From NCBI GenBank assembly GCA_002293345.1, contig DBDB01000056.1:352-8668 (forward strand): a stretch of DNA of 8,317 nt, given 5' to 3'. The DNA comes from Alistipes sp. UBA943 (GTDB lineage Bacteria > Bacteroidota > Bacteroidia > Bacteroidales > Rikenellaceae). Position 1 is the stretch's first letter, and every line of letters starts with the position of its first letter. The notes beneath the pieces are model-generated. The model was not told the DNA's origin and searched no databases. It worked only from the letters and a program-made list of their open reading frames with translations. The position numbers and the translations under genes are program-made. Positions 1 to 6,155 of this stretch are shown piece by piece.

Positions 1-59
1 GGTACAGTTGGGTCTTAGGGAAGAGTAATAGCGGCGGTCTGAAAAAAACAAAAAGCGAT
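1..59. other. Short segment downstream of the aminopeptidase gene, nothing assigned
   Basis: Read on the minus strand after the aminopeptidase stop, this segment has a T-rich run (complement of 41-54) but no convincing hairpin before it. I cannot call a terminator. No gene is visible here. Confidence 0.4.
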
Positions 60-1457
60 CTAAGACAGGGCTGTTTCGAGTTCTTCCACCGTCACGGGTA
101 TCTTCTTACCACTATCCTGACCGATCGTACGGTTACCGGTTTCGGTAATCAGGATATCATCCTCGATACGTATACCTCCAAAATCACGATAGGCGTCCAG
201 GACGTCGTAATTCACGATACCTTTGAACTTCCCCTCCGCACGGCACTTGTCGATCAGAGCGGGAATAAAGTAGATGCCAGGTTCGTCGCTCAACACGGTT
301 CCGGGCTGCAATCGCCACGTGGCACGGTGGATACACGTCGCCGAAGCCTTGGCACGGTCGATCCATGCCGAGAAATCGAGTGTCCGTTCGCCGAACGCCT
401 CGCAGTCGTGCACATCGAGACCCATGCCGTGGCTCAGTCCGTGGGGCATGAACAGCCCCCCTATGACACCCGACGCCACGGCATCCTCGGCCGTGCCACG
501 GATCAACCCCAATCCGATGAGTCCTTCCGCCAGTACACGTTGTGCGGTGGTGTGTGCCTCCATGTACATCATGCCGGGAGCCATCACGCGTGCCGCTTCG
601 TCGTGGGAGCGCAGGACAATGTTATACATATCGCGTTGCTTCGAGGTAAATTTGCCGCTCACGGGGTAGGTGCGCGTATGGTCGGAACAGTAGTAGGCGA
701 GTCCTTCGGCACCGGCATCGACGAGCAACAGGCGTCCGTCTCCGAGTACACCGTCACTGTGGAGGTTGTGGAGCGTCTCACCGTGTTGCGACACGATCGG
801 CGGAAACGACACGCCGCGTCCGTATGATTTGGAGATCCCCTCGATGGCTCCCGCGATCTCGCGTTCCACGACACCCCGACGGCACATCCGCATGGCAAGT
901 GTGTGCATCTCGTAACCGATCAGGTAGGCGCGTTCCAACTCCTCGATCTCCTCCGGCCCCTTGCGTTCACGCATCTCGGCCACGGCAAACAGCAGGTCGA
1001 CCGAATACGCCTCCGGATTCAGACCCAGATCTTCAAACTGGAGTTTCGTTTCACCGCGGTATGGCGGCAGGAACCGGAGGCGGCGGCTCTGTTGCAGAGC
1101 GCGTGTTACGCGCTCCTGCAACGCGCCCAAGGGCGCTGTGTGGGCTACGCCCACACGAGCCGCCGCCTCGGCGAGGGTGGGCTCGGGACCGGTCCATATA
1201 ATATCGTCGACCGTCAGATCGTTACCGTACAGGGTATCTTCCGTTGAGTCCGTGTCGATAACCCCGACGAGCGACGGCAGGTCGAGACCGAAGTAGTAGG
1301 CGAACGTCGAGTCCTGACGGAAGGGATAGGTGTTGTTTGGATAGTTGTTCGGCGCGGGTAGGTTGCCGGGCAGCAGGATGAGTCCCGTGTGACCGGCAGC
1401 GGTCAATTTATCGCAGAGTGTTTGTCTGCGCCGGGCATAGATTTTGTCTGTAAACAT
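60..1457 (-). CDS. pepP: Aminopeptidase P family metallopeptidase (Xaa-Pro aminopeptidase, M24B)
   Basis: 465 aa. Predicted cytosolic dinuclear-metal exopeptidase releasing an N-terminal residue that precedes proline. Residues about 1-165 fit the aminopeptidase P N-terminal domain; the rest is the pita-bread catalytic domain. By comparison with E. coli PepP, the metal ligands appear to be D247 (VDAGAE), D259 (SDHTRTYPVSGKF), H343 (MPHGLSHGMGLDVHD), E392 (SDEPGIYF) and E432 (GGIRIEDD). H339 and H350 match the conserved substrate-site histidines. All are present, so the enzyme should be active. The stretch between H350 and E392 is about 20 residues longer than in E. coli PepP, which I believe is usual for Bacteroidales homologues. 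The ATG at 1457 is chosen because the conserved N-terminus begins there and a TAATTTTG box lies just upstream. Transcribed divergently from the thioredoxin gene. The coding sequence contains an unusual run of palindromes (1086-1195). Family assignment is firm; substrate range is inferred. Confidence 0.95.
   Translation of the reverse strand: MFTDKIYARRRQTLCDKLTAAGHTGLILLPGNLPAPNNYPNNTYPFRQDSTFAYYFGLDLPSLVGVIDTDSTEDTLYGNDLTVDDIIWTGPEPTLAEAAARVGVAHTAPLGALQERVTRALQQSRRLRFLPPYRGETKLQFEDLGLNPEAYSVDLLFAVAEMRERKGPEEIEELERAYLIGYEMHTLAMRMCRRGVVEREIAGAIEGISKSYGRGVSFPPIVSQHGETLHNLHSDGVLGDGRLLLVDAGAEGLAYYCSDHTRTYPVSGKFTSKQRDMYNIVLRSHDEAARVMAPGMMYMEAHTTAQRVLAEGLIGLGLIRGTAEDAVASGVIGGLFMPHGLSHGMGLDVHDCEAFGERTLDFSAWIDRAKASATCIHRATWRLQPGTVLSDEPGIYFIPALIDKCRAEGKFKGIVNYDVLDAYRDFGGIRIEDDILITETGNRTIGQDSGKKIPVTVEELETALS
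1086..1195. repeat. Cluster of consecutive palindromes inside the aminopeptidase gene
   Basis: Within 110 bp there are back-to-back inverted repeats. GCTCTG-TTG-CAGAGC is at 1086-1100. A 14-bp stem with 3-nt loop and one bulge spans 1091-1104/1108-1122 and competes with the first. GCGCCC-AA-GGGCGC is at 1123-1136. GTGTGGGC-TAC-GCCCACAC is at 1138-1156. CGAGCC/GGCTCG at 1156-1161/1180-1185 encloses CCTCG-G-CGAGG at 1166-1176. The exact palindrome GGACCGGTCC is at 1186-1195. The reading frame stays open, coding for residues about 88-125 in the N-terminal domain, and the protein length looks normal, so this is not an obvious insertion. The palindromes are directly visible; any function as RNA structure or protein-binding site is inference. 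Confidence 0.7.
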
Positions 1458-1475
1458 AGCGGTTTCGATTTTTCA

Positions 1476-1483
1476 CAAAATTA
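1476..1483 (-). promoter_or_regulatory. Candidate -7 box for the aminopeptidase gene
   Basis: Reads TAATTTTG on the minus strand, an exact match to the Bacteroidota TAnnTTTG -7 consensus. It ends 18 nt before the ATG, giving a leader of roughly 12 nt. I do not see a good TTTG -33 box at the usual spacing. Confidence 0.55.
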
Positions 1484-1505
1484 ACACAATTTACGAAAAA
1501 TTTAC

Positions 1506-1513
1506 TAATTTTG
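1506..1513 (+). promoter_or_regulatory. Candidate -7 box for the thioredoxin-barrel-Omp28 cluster
   Basis: Reads TAATTTTG, an exact TAnnTTTG match, placing the transcript start near 1520, about 20 nt before the ATG at 1540. No clear -33 TTTG is seen at 19-21 bp. It mirrors the minus-strand box at 1476-1483, making a near-symmetric divergent promoter. Confidence 0.55.
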
Positions 1514-1539
1514 TAAAAATGTACGTAAAAACAAACGCC

Positions 1540-2034
1540 ATGAGAAAGTATATCTATTTGACAGTTTTGGCCGTGTTCGCTTTTGTGGGCGTGGCATCGG
1601 CACAGCAGTTCCCGAATGTGGAGGTGGAGAACCAGAAGGGAGCCACGATCAGCACCCGCACGTTGGTGGATGGCAAGACGCCGTTCATCGTGACGTTCTG
1701 GGACACGACCTGCAAACCGTGCGTGAAGGAGCTCGACGCCCTGGCGGAGAACATGCCCGACTGGTTGGAAGAGGCGAATTTCCGTGTGATCGCGGTGTCT
1801 GTGGATGACTCTCGTTCGTCGGCACGTGCCAAATCGTTGGCTGCAGGACGCGGATGGACCGCCGAGCTGACGATGCTCTACGACAAGAACCAGAACTTCA
1901 AACGTGCGCTGAACGTGTCGCTCACCCCAACCGTATTCGTATTCGACAAGACGGGCAAGATGGTCTACACGCACACGGGCTACACCCCCGGCGGCGAGTA
2001 CGAGCTCTTCAAGAAGGTAAAGGCCCTCAAATAG
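1540..2034 (+). CDS. TlpA-like periplasmic thioredoxin-fold protein
   Basis: 164 aa from the ATG at 1540. Residues 1-21 form a signal peptide (basic MRK, hydrophobic core, cleavage likely after VASA), so the protein should be exported to the periplasm. The mature part is a TlpA/ResA-type thioredoxin fold with the redox motif C58-K-P-C61 (FWDTTCKPCVKE) and the cis-proline P130 (SLTPTVFVFD). Such proteins usually reduce or exchange disulfides of envelope partners; the partner is not shown by the sequence. Upstream in-frame starts at 1444 and 1519 are disfavoured: 1444 would overlap the divergent gene and both would place residues ahead of the signal peptide, while the promoter box at 1506-1513 predicts a transcript start near 1520. 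No Shine-Dalgarno is visible, only an A-rich leader. First gene of a probable operon, 21 bp before the barrel gene. Confidence 0.9.
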   Translation: MRKYIYLTVLAVFAFVGVASAQQFPNVEVENQKGATISTRTLVDGKTPFIVTFWDTTCKPCVKELDALAENMPDWLEEANFRVIAVSVDDSRSSARAKSLAAGRGWTAELTMLYDKNQNFKRALNVSLTPTVFVFDKTGKMVYTHTGYTPGGEYELFKKVKALK

Positions 2035-2055
2035 GGATTATTAAGCGATCGAACT

Positions 2056-3735
2056 ATGAGGAAGATCATTGCAGGGGCCATCTTGGGGGTTCTGTTGTTT
2101 GCAGGGACGGGGCATGCTTTCGGGCAGGAGGTTAAGACACGCAACTTGGGACACCTGAGCGGTAGTTTCGAGACCAACACCATTTTCTACACGAAGGACA
2201 AGCTGACGGGAGCCGGTCTGCCGAAGAACAAGGAGGGCGAGGAGTACAAAACCCCCTACGGATCGGCCAACTACCTGAAACTCGACTACCAACGCAACCA
2301 ACTCTCGGCCGGCGTTCAGCTCGAATACTATCCCCACTCACTGATGGGCCTCCCGATGGAGGGGTACGAGAATGAACTCGAAGGGTTCGGGTGGGGTAAC
2401 CTCGCCGGTAAATATGTCGCCTGGACGGACAGGAACTTCTCCGTCACGGTGGGTGATTTCTACGAGCAGTTCGGCAGCGGATTGATCTTCCGCTCGTGGG
2501 AGGACCGTGCCCTTGGATTCAACAACTCCATCGGCGGCGCACGCGTGACGTTCAACATCGGCAACTTCCTCCAAGGTAAAGCCCTCTACGGATTCCCGCG
2601 CTTCAACATGCGCTATCTCGACACTCAGATCGGGGGCGGCGATCTGTCATTCTCGCTCGCCAACGCACTCGGCATGGACGAACATGTCCTCAATATCGAG
2701 GGAAGCGCCATCAACCGCCGTTTCAAAGGAGTCCCGGATTGGTACGCCGAGGATCAGGAGTTCGGATTGGGGCTCTACGACTTCGACCTGCCGAAGAATG
2801 TGACGAGTTACTCGGCACGCGCCGCATGGGAATTCCGCGGATGGACGGCCAAGTTCGAGTACGACATCAAGAGTAAGGACATCATCAACGCCAAACTGCA
2901 AAACGGCAACGCACAGCTCGCCGAGGCGGGTTACACGGGTGACGGATTTGCCGTCGTGGGACAGTTCCGCCGTCTCCACCTGATGCAGAGCCGTCTCTAC
3001 CGTGCCAATTCGAACGACCGTCTCGAAGTGCTGCCGAACAACACGCTGAACTACATCCCCTCGATGAGTCCGCAGCACGCCTATATGTTGGCCACGCTCG
3101 AACCCGACCAACCCCAATCGCCCAGCGACCTGGTCAGTGGTGAGATCGGCGGACAGATCGACGCCTTCTATCTGTTTAAACGCGGTACGGCTATCGGCGG
3201 CAAACGCGGCATGAAAATCCATGCCAACTATTCGCGCTCCAACTCGTTGAATATCGACGGTTCGGCGGGAGCGTTCCACTACCGCGACTTCTCGTTCGAT
3301 ATCGACAAGTCGTGGAACTCGAAACTGCGCACGCAACTCTTCATGTCGTTCCAGAAGAACGAGGTGCACCAAACGACACAAAACATCTTCGTGGCGGACG
3401 TGACGTACAAATTCACACGCACGTTCTCGGTGCGCGGCGAATTGCAGTATAACTATGTGACGCGCGACATCCTTGCGCCCGAGAAAGGCGACTGGTGGGC
3501 AGCGGCATTGGAGGTGAATTTCGCACCCTCATGGAGTATCTTCGCCAGCGACATGTGCAATCACGGCGACTCAAAGATACACTACTACCAAGCCGGATTC
3601 AGCTACACGCACTCCATCGTCCGTCTGCAAGCAACGTGGGGACGCAACCGTGCAGGTATGATCTGTTCGGGAGGCGTGTGCCGCGAGATGCCCGCCTACA
3701 CGGGAGGCAACCTCGCCATGACGATCACTTTCTAA
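2056..3735 (+). CDS. DUF6029-like outer-membrane beta-barrel protein
   Basis: 559 aa. Residues 1 to about 23 form a signal peptide (MRKIIAGAILGVLLFAGTGH, then AFGQ). The mature chain is rich in alternating aromatic/polar strands and ends in phenylalanine (LAMTITF), as expected of an outer-membrane barrel. Length, N-terminal pattern (TRNLGHLSGSFETNTIFY) and position next to TlpA-like and Omp28-like genes match what I recall of the DUF6029 family of Bacteroidota, whose function is unknown. I find only three cysteines, all C-terminal: C501 (SDMCNHG) and the pair C537/C542 (CSGGVCRE). That pair could form a disulfide, which is notable because both neighbours carry CxxC motifs. Probably translated from the same mRNA as the thioredoxin (21-bp gap, no terminator). 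Barrel assignment is good; the DUF name is from memory of family features. Confidence 0.8.
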   Translation: MRKIIAGAILGVLLFAGTGHAFGQEVKTRNLGHLSGSFETNTIFYTKDKLTGAGLPKNKEGEEYKTPYGSANYLKLDYQRNQLSAGVQLEYYPHSLMGLPMEGYENELEGFGWGNLAGKYVAWTDRNFSVTVGDFYEQFGSGLIFRSWEDRALGFNNSIGGARVTFNIGNFLQGKALYGFPRFNMRYLDTQIGGGDLSFSLANALGMDEHVLNIEGSAINRRFKGVPDWYAEDQEFGLGLYDFDLPKNVTSYSARAAWEFRGWTAKFEYDIKSKDIINAKLQNGNAQLAEAGYTGDGFAVVGQFRRLHLMQSRLYRANSNDRLEVLPNNTLNYIPSMSPQHAYMLATLEPDQPQSPSDLVSGEIGGQIDAFYLFKRGTAIGGKRGMKIHANYSRSNSLNIDGSAGAFHYRDFSFDIDKSWNSKLRTQLFMSFQKNEVHQTTQNIFVADVTYKFTRTFSVRGELQYNYVTRDILAPEKGDWWAAALEVNFAPSWSIFASDMCNHGDSKIHYYQAGFSYTHSIVRLQATWGRNRAGMICSGGVCREMPAYTGGNLAMTITF

Positions 3736-3758
3736 GGGGCCAACGAGGGGGCCAACGA
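3736..3758. repeat. Short tandem repeat in the barrel-Omp28 spacer
   Basis: GGGGCCAACGA (3736-3746) is repeated immediately as GGGGGCCAACGA (3747-3758), starting right after the barrel gene's stop codon. It lies in a 76-bp spacer that otherwise turns purine-rich and then A/T-rich before the next ATG. No hairpin terminator is visible, so read-through to the Omp28-like gene is expected. Confidence 0.7.
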
Positions 3759-3811
3759 AAGAGGTCAGAAGAAGAGGGAGGATTTATTGAAAACTATAAA
3801 AATTAGACGAT

Positions 3812-4882
3812 ATGAAGAACTTACTGAAAATTTTAGCTTCCGTGACCCTGTTGGGTTCGCTGGCTTTCGCCTCCTGCGATCCTAAGAAGGGGGAGGATGA
3901 AAAACCCACGCCCGTATTGCAGGCGAGTCCGTCGAAATTACCGCCTGAAGGTGGCACGGTGACGTTTACCACGACAGTCGAAGGATCGCCTGCCGTAGGT
4001 GCGGTCATCACCAACGAGACTACCGGCGAGGTGCTCGCGGGTAACACATGGAGCGCCACTGGTGAGGGCCAATGGCAATTCTTCGCCACGGTGGATGGTA
4101 AGGAATCCGAGCGTGTGACGGTTGTGGCCGGCGACGTGTTCTATCGCCACATCCTGCTCACGAAATTCACCTACACGCTGTGCGAACCTTGCGTATGGGC
4201 ACAACAGTCGTTCGACTCGATGCCCGCAACCCAACAGGAGCACTTCGTCGTACTGGCCGTGCATGGCAATAGCGATCCGCTGGAGATCCCTGTCGGAGAG
4301 GCATTGCGTCGTGAATATGGCGTTAGCTCATTCCCTGTATGGTACTTCAACTTCGGGCGCTTCCTCACCTCATCCGGTCCGGAACCGACGAACGTAAACC
4401 CCACCTCTTTAGCCAACCAGATCACCTATGCACAGCAGATCAACCCGGCGATATGCGGTATCAAAGCCGTTTCGACCCTCGAAGGACGTGACGCAACGGT
4501 CAATGCGACGGTGAAGTTCCAACAAGGAGGCAACTTCCGAATCGGTTGCGCGTTGGTGGAGGATGTACCCCTGGAGGCGTTGAACGGTCAGGGCCGCATG
4601 CCTGTTTTCAACAACGCACTGCGCAGCGACACGAAGGAGATGCGCAACGGCATGGGTATCACGACCAATCTTACGGGTAACGACGTGATTCCCGCGGTGA
4701 CTCCCGGTGAGGAGCGTACGTTCACATTCAACGTGACGTTAGACGAGGCGTGGGATGCCGAGAAGTGCAGCTTCGTGATCTACGTATTCTATCAGCAGGG
4801 TACGACGGCTAACTATGTGGTGAACAACGCGTTGGAGTGCCTTGTGGGGGGCGATACGGGCGGCTACAAGTATGTGCAGTAG
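3812..4882 (+). CDS. Omp28-related lipoprotein with Ig-like and thioredoxin-like domains
   Basis: 356 aa. A lipoprotein signal (MKNLLKILASVTLLGSLAFA) leads to C22 in FASC; phenylalanine at -3 is unusual but the small residues at -2 and -1 fit signal peptidase II. C22 is followed by a charged linker (DPKKGEDEK), compatible with outer-membrane or surface sorting. Residues about 33-107 look like an Ig-like beta domain (LPPEGGTVTFTTTVEG). Residues about 108-205 resemble a thioredoxin fold, with C124-E-P-C127 (TLCEPCVWAQQ) and a candidate cis-Pro at P175 (SSFPVWYF). The C-terminal part (about 211-350) matches the beta-rich region typical of Omp28-related proteins and holds C215, C246, C319 and C343. 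Last gene of the cluster, closed by the terminator at 4902-4940. No -7 box is seen in the 76-bp gap, so co-transcription is likely. Function is unproven; an envelope thiol-redox role is inference. Confidence 0.85.
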   Translation: MKNLLKILASVTLLGSLAFASCDPKKGEDEKPTPVLQASPSKLPPEGGTVTFTTTVEGSPAVGAVITNETTGEVLAGNTWSATGEGQWQFFATVDGKESERVTVVAGDVFYRHILLTKFTYTLCEPCVWAQQSFDSMPATQQEHFVVLAVHGNSDPLEIPVGEALRREYGVSSFPVWYFNFGRFLTSSGPEPTNVNPTSLANQITYAQQINPAICGIKAVSTLEGRDATVNATVKFQQGGNFRIGCALVEDVPLEALNGQGRMPVFNNALRSDTKEMRNGMGITTNLTGNDVIPAVTPGEERTFTFNVTLDEAWDAEKCSFVIYVFYQQGTTANYVVNNALECLVGGDTGGYKYVQ

Positions 4883-4901
4883 CGTTGCGTGACACGCAGA
4901 C

Positions 4902-4940
4902 ACAAAAAAGGAGAACGATTCGATCGTTCTCCTTTTTTGT
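4902..4940. terminator. Bidirectional intrinsic terminator
   Basis: A perfect 16-bp stem (4904-4919 with 4923-4938) and 3-nt loop TCG. Six A's begin the left arm and six T's end the right arm, so it works as a hairpin plus T-tract in either direction; C4903-G4939 and A4902-T4940 can extend it. It lies 20 bp after the Omp28-like stop and is positioned to stop both that operon and the opposing tRNA transcript. Confidence 0.95.
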
Positions 4941-4941
4941 T

Positions 4942-4959
4942 GAGCCGCAACCCGGATTT
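4942..4959 (-). repeat. Partial duplicate of the tRNA-Thr 3' end
   Basis: GAGCCGCAACCCGGA at 4942-4956 is identical to 4997-5011, the 3' end of the tRNA-Thr gene (T-stem 3' strand, acceptor 3' strand, discriminator and two downstream bases). With one mismatch the match extends to 18 nt. The copy lies 55 bp downstream of the true end, in the same orientation, between the tRNA hairpin and the bidirectional terminator. It could be a relic of a tandem tRNA copy or of integration at the tRNA 3' end. Confidence 0.8.
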
Positions 4960-4964
4960 AATTA

Positions 4965-4990
4965 GAAACCGACCCTTTGAGGGTCGTTTC
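4965..4990 (-). terminator. Hairpin after tRNA-Thr, probable terminator
   Basis: GAAA-(C)-CGACCCT pairs with AGGGTCG-TTTC around a 3-nt loop, an 11-bp stem with one bulged base, starting 8 nt past the tRNA end. On the minus strand it is followed by an A/T-rich stretch (TAATTAAAT) rather than a pure T-tract, so termination may be partial, with the stronger hairpin at 4902-4940 as backup. Confidence 0.5.
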
Positions 4991-4997
4991 CGTTTCG

Positions 4998-5070
4998 AGC
5001 CGCAACCCGGACTTGAACCGGGGACCTCTTCATTACGAGTGAAACGCTCTACCAACTGAGCTATTGCGGC
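4998..5070 (-). tRNA. tRNA-Thr (anticodon CGT)
   Basis: A 73-nt cloverleaf folds on the minus strand. The acceptor GCCGCAA pairs with TTGCGGC (5064-5070 with 4999-5005), with discriminator T at 4998. The D arm is GCTC-AGTTGGTA-GAGC. The anticodon arm is TTTCA-CTCGTAA-TGAAG with anticodon CGT at 5037-5035, reading ACG threonine codons. The variable loop is AGGTC and the T arm CCCGG-TTCAAGT-CCGGG. CCA is not encoded. All stems pair fully. It is expressed away from the downstream membrane-protein gene, with a promoter at 5080-5111. Part of its 3' end is duplicated at 4942-4959. Confidence 0.97.
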
Positions 5071-5079
5071 AACGCGGGG

Positions 5080-5111
5080 CGAAGATATGAAAAATTTGAT
5101 ATCTTTGCAAA
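5080..5111 (-). promoter_or_regulatory. Promoter of tRNA-Thr
   Basis: On the minus strand, TTTG (5111-5108) is separated by 20 nt from TATCTTCG (5087-5080), one mismatch from TAnnTTTG. This matches the Bacteroidota -33/-7 arrangement. The -7 box ends 9 nt before the tRNA 5' end. The promoter spans the opposing -7 box at 5100-5107 and stops just before the ATG at 5112. Confidence 0.65.
5100..5107 (+). promoter_or_regulatory. Candidate -7 box for the membrane-protein gene, possibly leaderless
   Basis: TATCTTTG matches TAnnTTTG exactly and ends only 4 nt before the ATG at 5112, so the transcript would start at or beside the start codon. No TTTG -33 element is seen at the usual distance (GGGC there). 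It overlaps the spacer of the opposing tRNA promoter. Confidence 0.5.
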
Positions 5112-6155
5112 ATGCGTCTCGATTTTGCACGATTGTCACTACTTTCCGCCATCACGTGGCTGGTGGTGATCGTGGGCATGGCAGTGGCGTACGGCACTCC
5201 GGTCGCCACACCCGGCAGCACGGAACCCGAATCGTTATCCGTACTGGGTGCATTTCTACAGGAGTTTCAGGACCATTTTCCGGCGTGGTCGAAGGTCATT
5301 TCTGCAGTCATGGTCATCTTGGCCGGATTCCAGACTGGACGCCTCACGGTACGCTATGGATTGTATCCCGTTACGACAAGCCTGGCAATCCCGCTCTACG
5401 GTATCGTGGCATGCTGCATCGCCATCGGGCAGGAGTACCTCGTCTCCTTCACATCGGCATACGTATTGATGCTGTCGACACGGCAGTTTTTCGCCGCCTA
5501 TCGGCACGGTTATGCCATCGGCACGGTTTTTCGCGCCTCGTTCTACCTGGGGCTCCTCCCGTTGCTGTACGCGCCGGCATGGCCGCTTGTGTCGCTGTTC
5601 GTTTTGGCGGCGATCTGTTTCAGACGCACGTTACGCGAGGTGGTCGTATCGTTATGCGGCGTTGTCTTTCCAGTGCTCACCGCGTGTTATGTCACGTGGT
5701 GGAGGGGAAGTGGTTTCTGGGAGATCCCCGTGCAACTTTGGAATGTCTCGCTCGGGGCCGCAGCCTCCGTACCTCCGGCATCTCTGCTGGAGATGCCTGC
5801 GTCAACGGAGGCACTGGCCCCCCACACCCTTGGCGAGATGGTTACATTGATACTGGCCGGGCTGATCGGGCTACTTGTGGTGACGTCGATCGTGATCTGC
5901 GTGATCGAGTTCAGAAGGCGCGGATGGAGGGGACGCAAGGCACAATCTATCTCCGCCTACACGATCCTGTTATTTCTGTCCGTGACGGGATTGATGTTCC
6001 TCCCGTCGGGGATGTCGGCCAACCTGTTGCCGTTACTGGCCCTGCCCGCCGCGATCCTGATCCCCCAGACGCTGTTGCGATTGAAACAACGCACCCTAAC
6101 CGCACTTTTTTTGCTATTAATCTGCGTTTCTGCGATAAATTTATTTGCAATATAA
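5112..6155 (+). CDS. Conserved-type polytopic inner-membrane protein, function unknown
   Basis: 347 aa with about 8-10 hydrophobic segments, roughly at residues 11-28, 62-75, 86-106, 112-125, 143-170, 176-195, 243-267, 281-298, 301-318 and 328-346. It is therefore an integral inner-membrane protein. The middle (RHGYAIGTVFRASFYLGLLP, then LLYAPAWP) resembles uncharacterised membrane proteins I recall from Bacteroidales; a distant relation to DUF6427 is possible but not certain. Residues about 211-242 form a hydrophilic Pro/Ser/Glu-containing loop, whose DNA carries a nested hairpin. No catalytic motif is recognisable. The ATG at 5112 follows a TATCTTTG box directly. First of three collinear genes, 35 bp before the AraC-type gene. 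Another reading frame is also open across this gene (5087-6163), but only this one gives a sensible membrane protein. Confidence 0.8.
   Translation: MRLDFARLSLLSAITWLVVIVGMAVAYGTPVATPGSTEPESLSVLGAFLQEFQDHFPAWSKVISAVMVILAGFQTGRLTVRYGLYPVTTSLAIPLYGIVACCIAIGQEYLVSFTSAYVLMLSTRQFFAAYRHGYAIGTVFRASFYLGLLPLLYAPAWPLVSLFVLAAICFRRTLREVVVSLCGVVFPVLTACYVTWWRGSGFWEIPVQLWNVSLGAAASVPPASLLEMPASTEALAPHTLGEMVTLILAGLIGLLVVTSIVICVIEFRRRGWRGRKAQSISAYTILLFLSVTGLMFLPSGMSANLLPLLALPAAILIPQTLLRLKQRTLTALFLLLICVSAINLFAI
5763..5812. repeat. Nested inverted repeat inside the membrane-protein gene
   Basis: An outer 7-bp stem (GCCTCCG 5763-5769 with CGGAGGC 5806-5812) encloses an inner 8-bp stem (GGCATCTC 5777-5784 with GAGATGCC 5790-5797) with loop TGCTG. 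It falls in the segment coding for the hydrophilic loop. The structure is visible; a function is not. Confidence 0.5.

Noticed and set aside
60..1457. Lengthened segment between H350 and E392 of the aminopeptidase, as a possible novel insertion.
   Set aside because: It is longer than in E. coli PepP, but Bacteroidales relatives as I recall them share a similar stretch (ending QPGxV..EPGIYF), so it is likely a normal subfamily feature.
1444..1539. An upstream start for the TlpA-like thioredoxin gene at 1444 (or 1519).
   Set aside because: The extension would precede a normal signal peptide, overlap the divergent aminopeptidase start and include the promoter box itself. ATG 1540 fits better.
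2647..3381. A 244-codon minus-strand open frame opposite the barrel gene.
   Set aside because: It lies wholly antisense to a well-supported outer-membrane protein, with no promoter box or recognisable domain.
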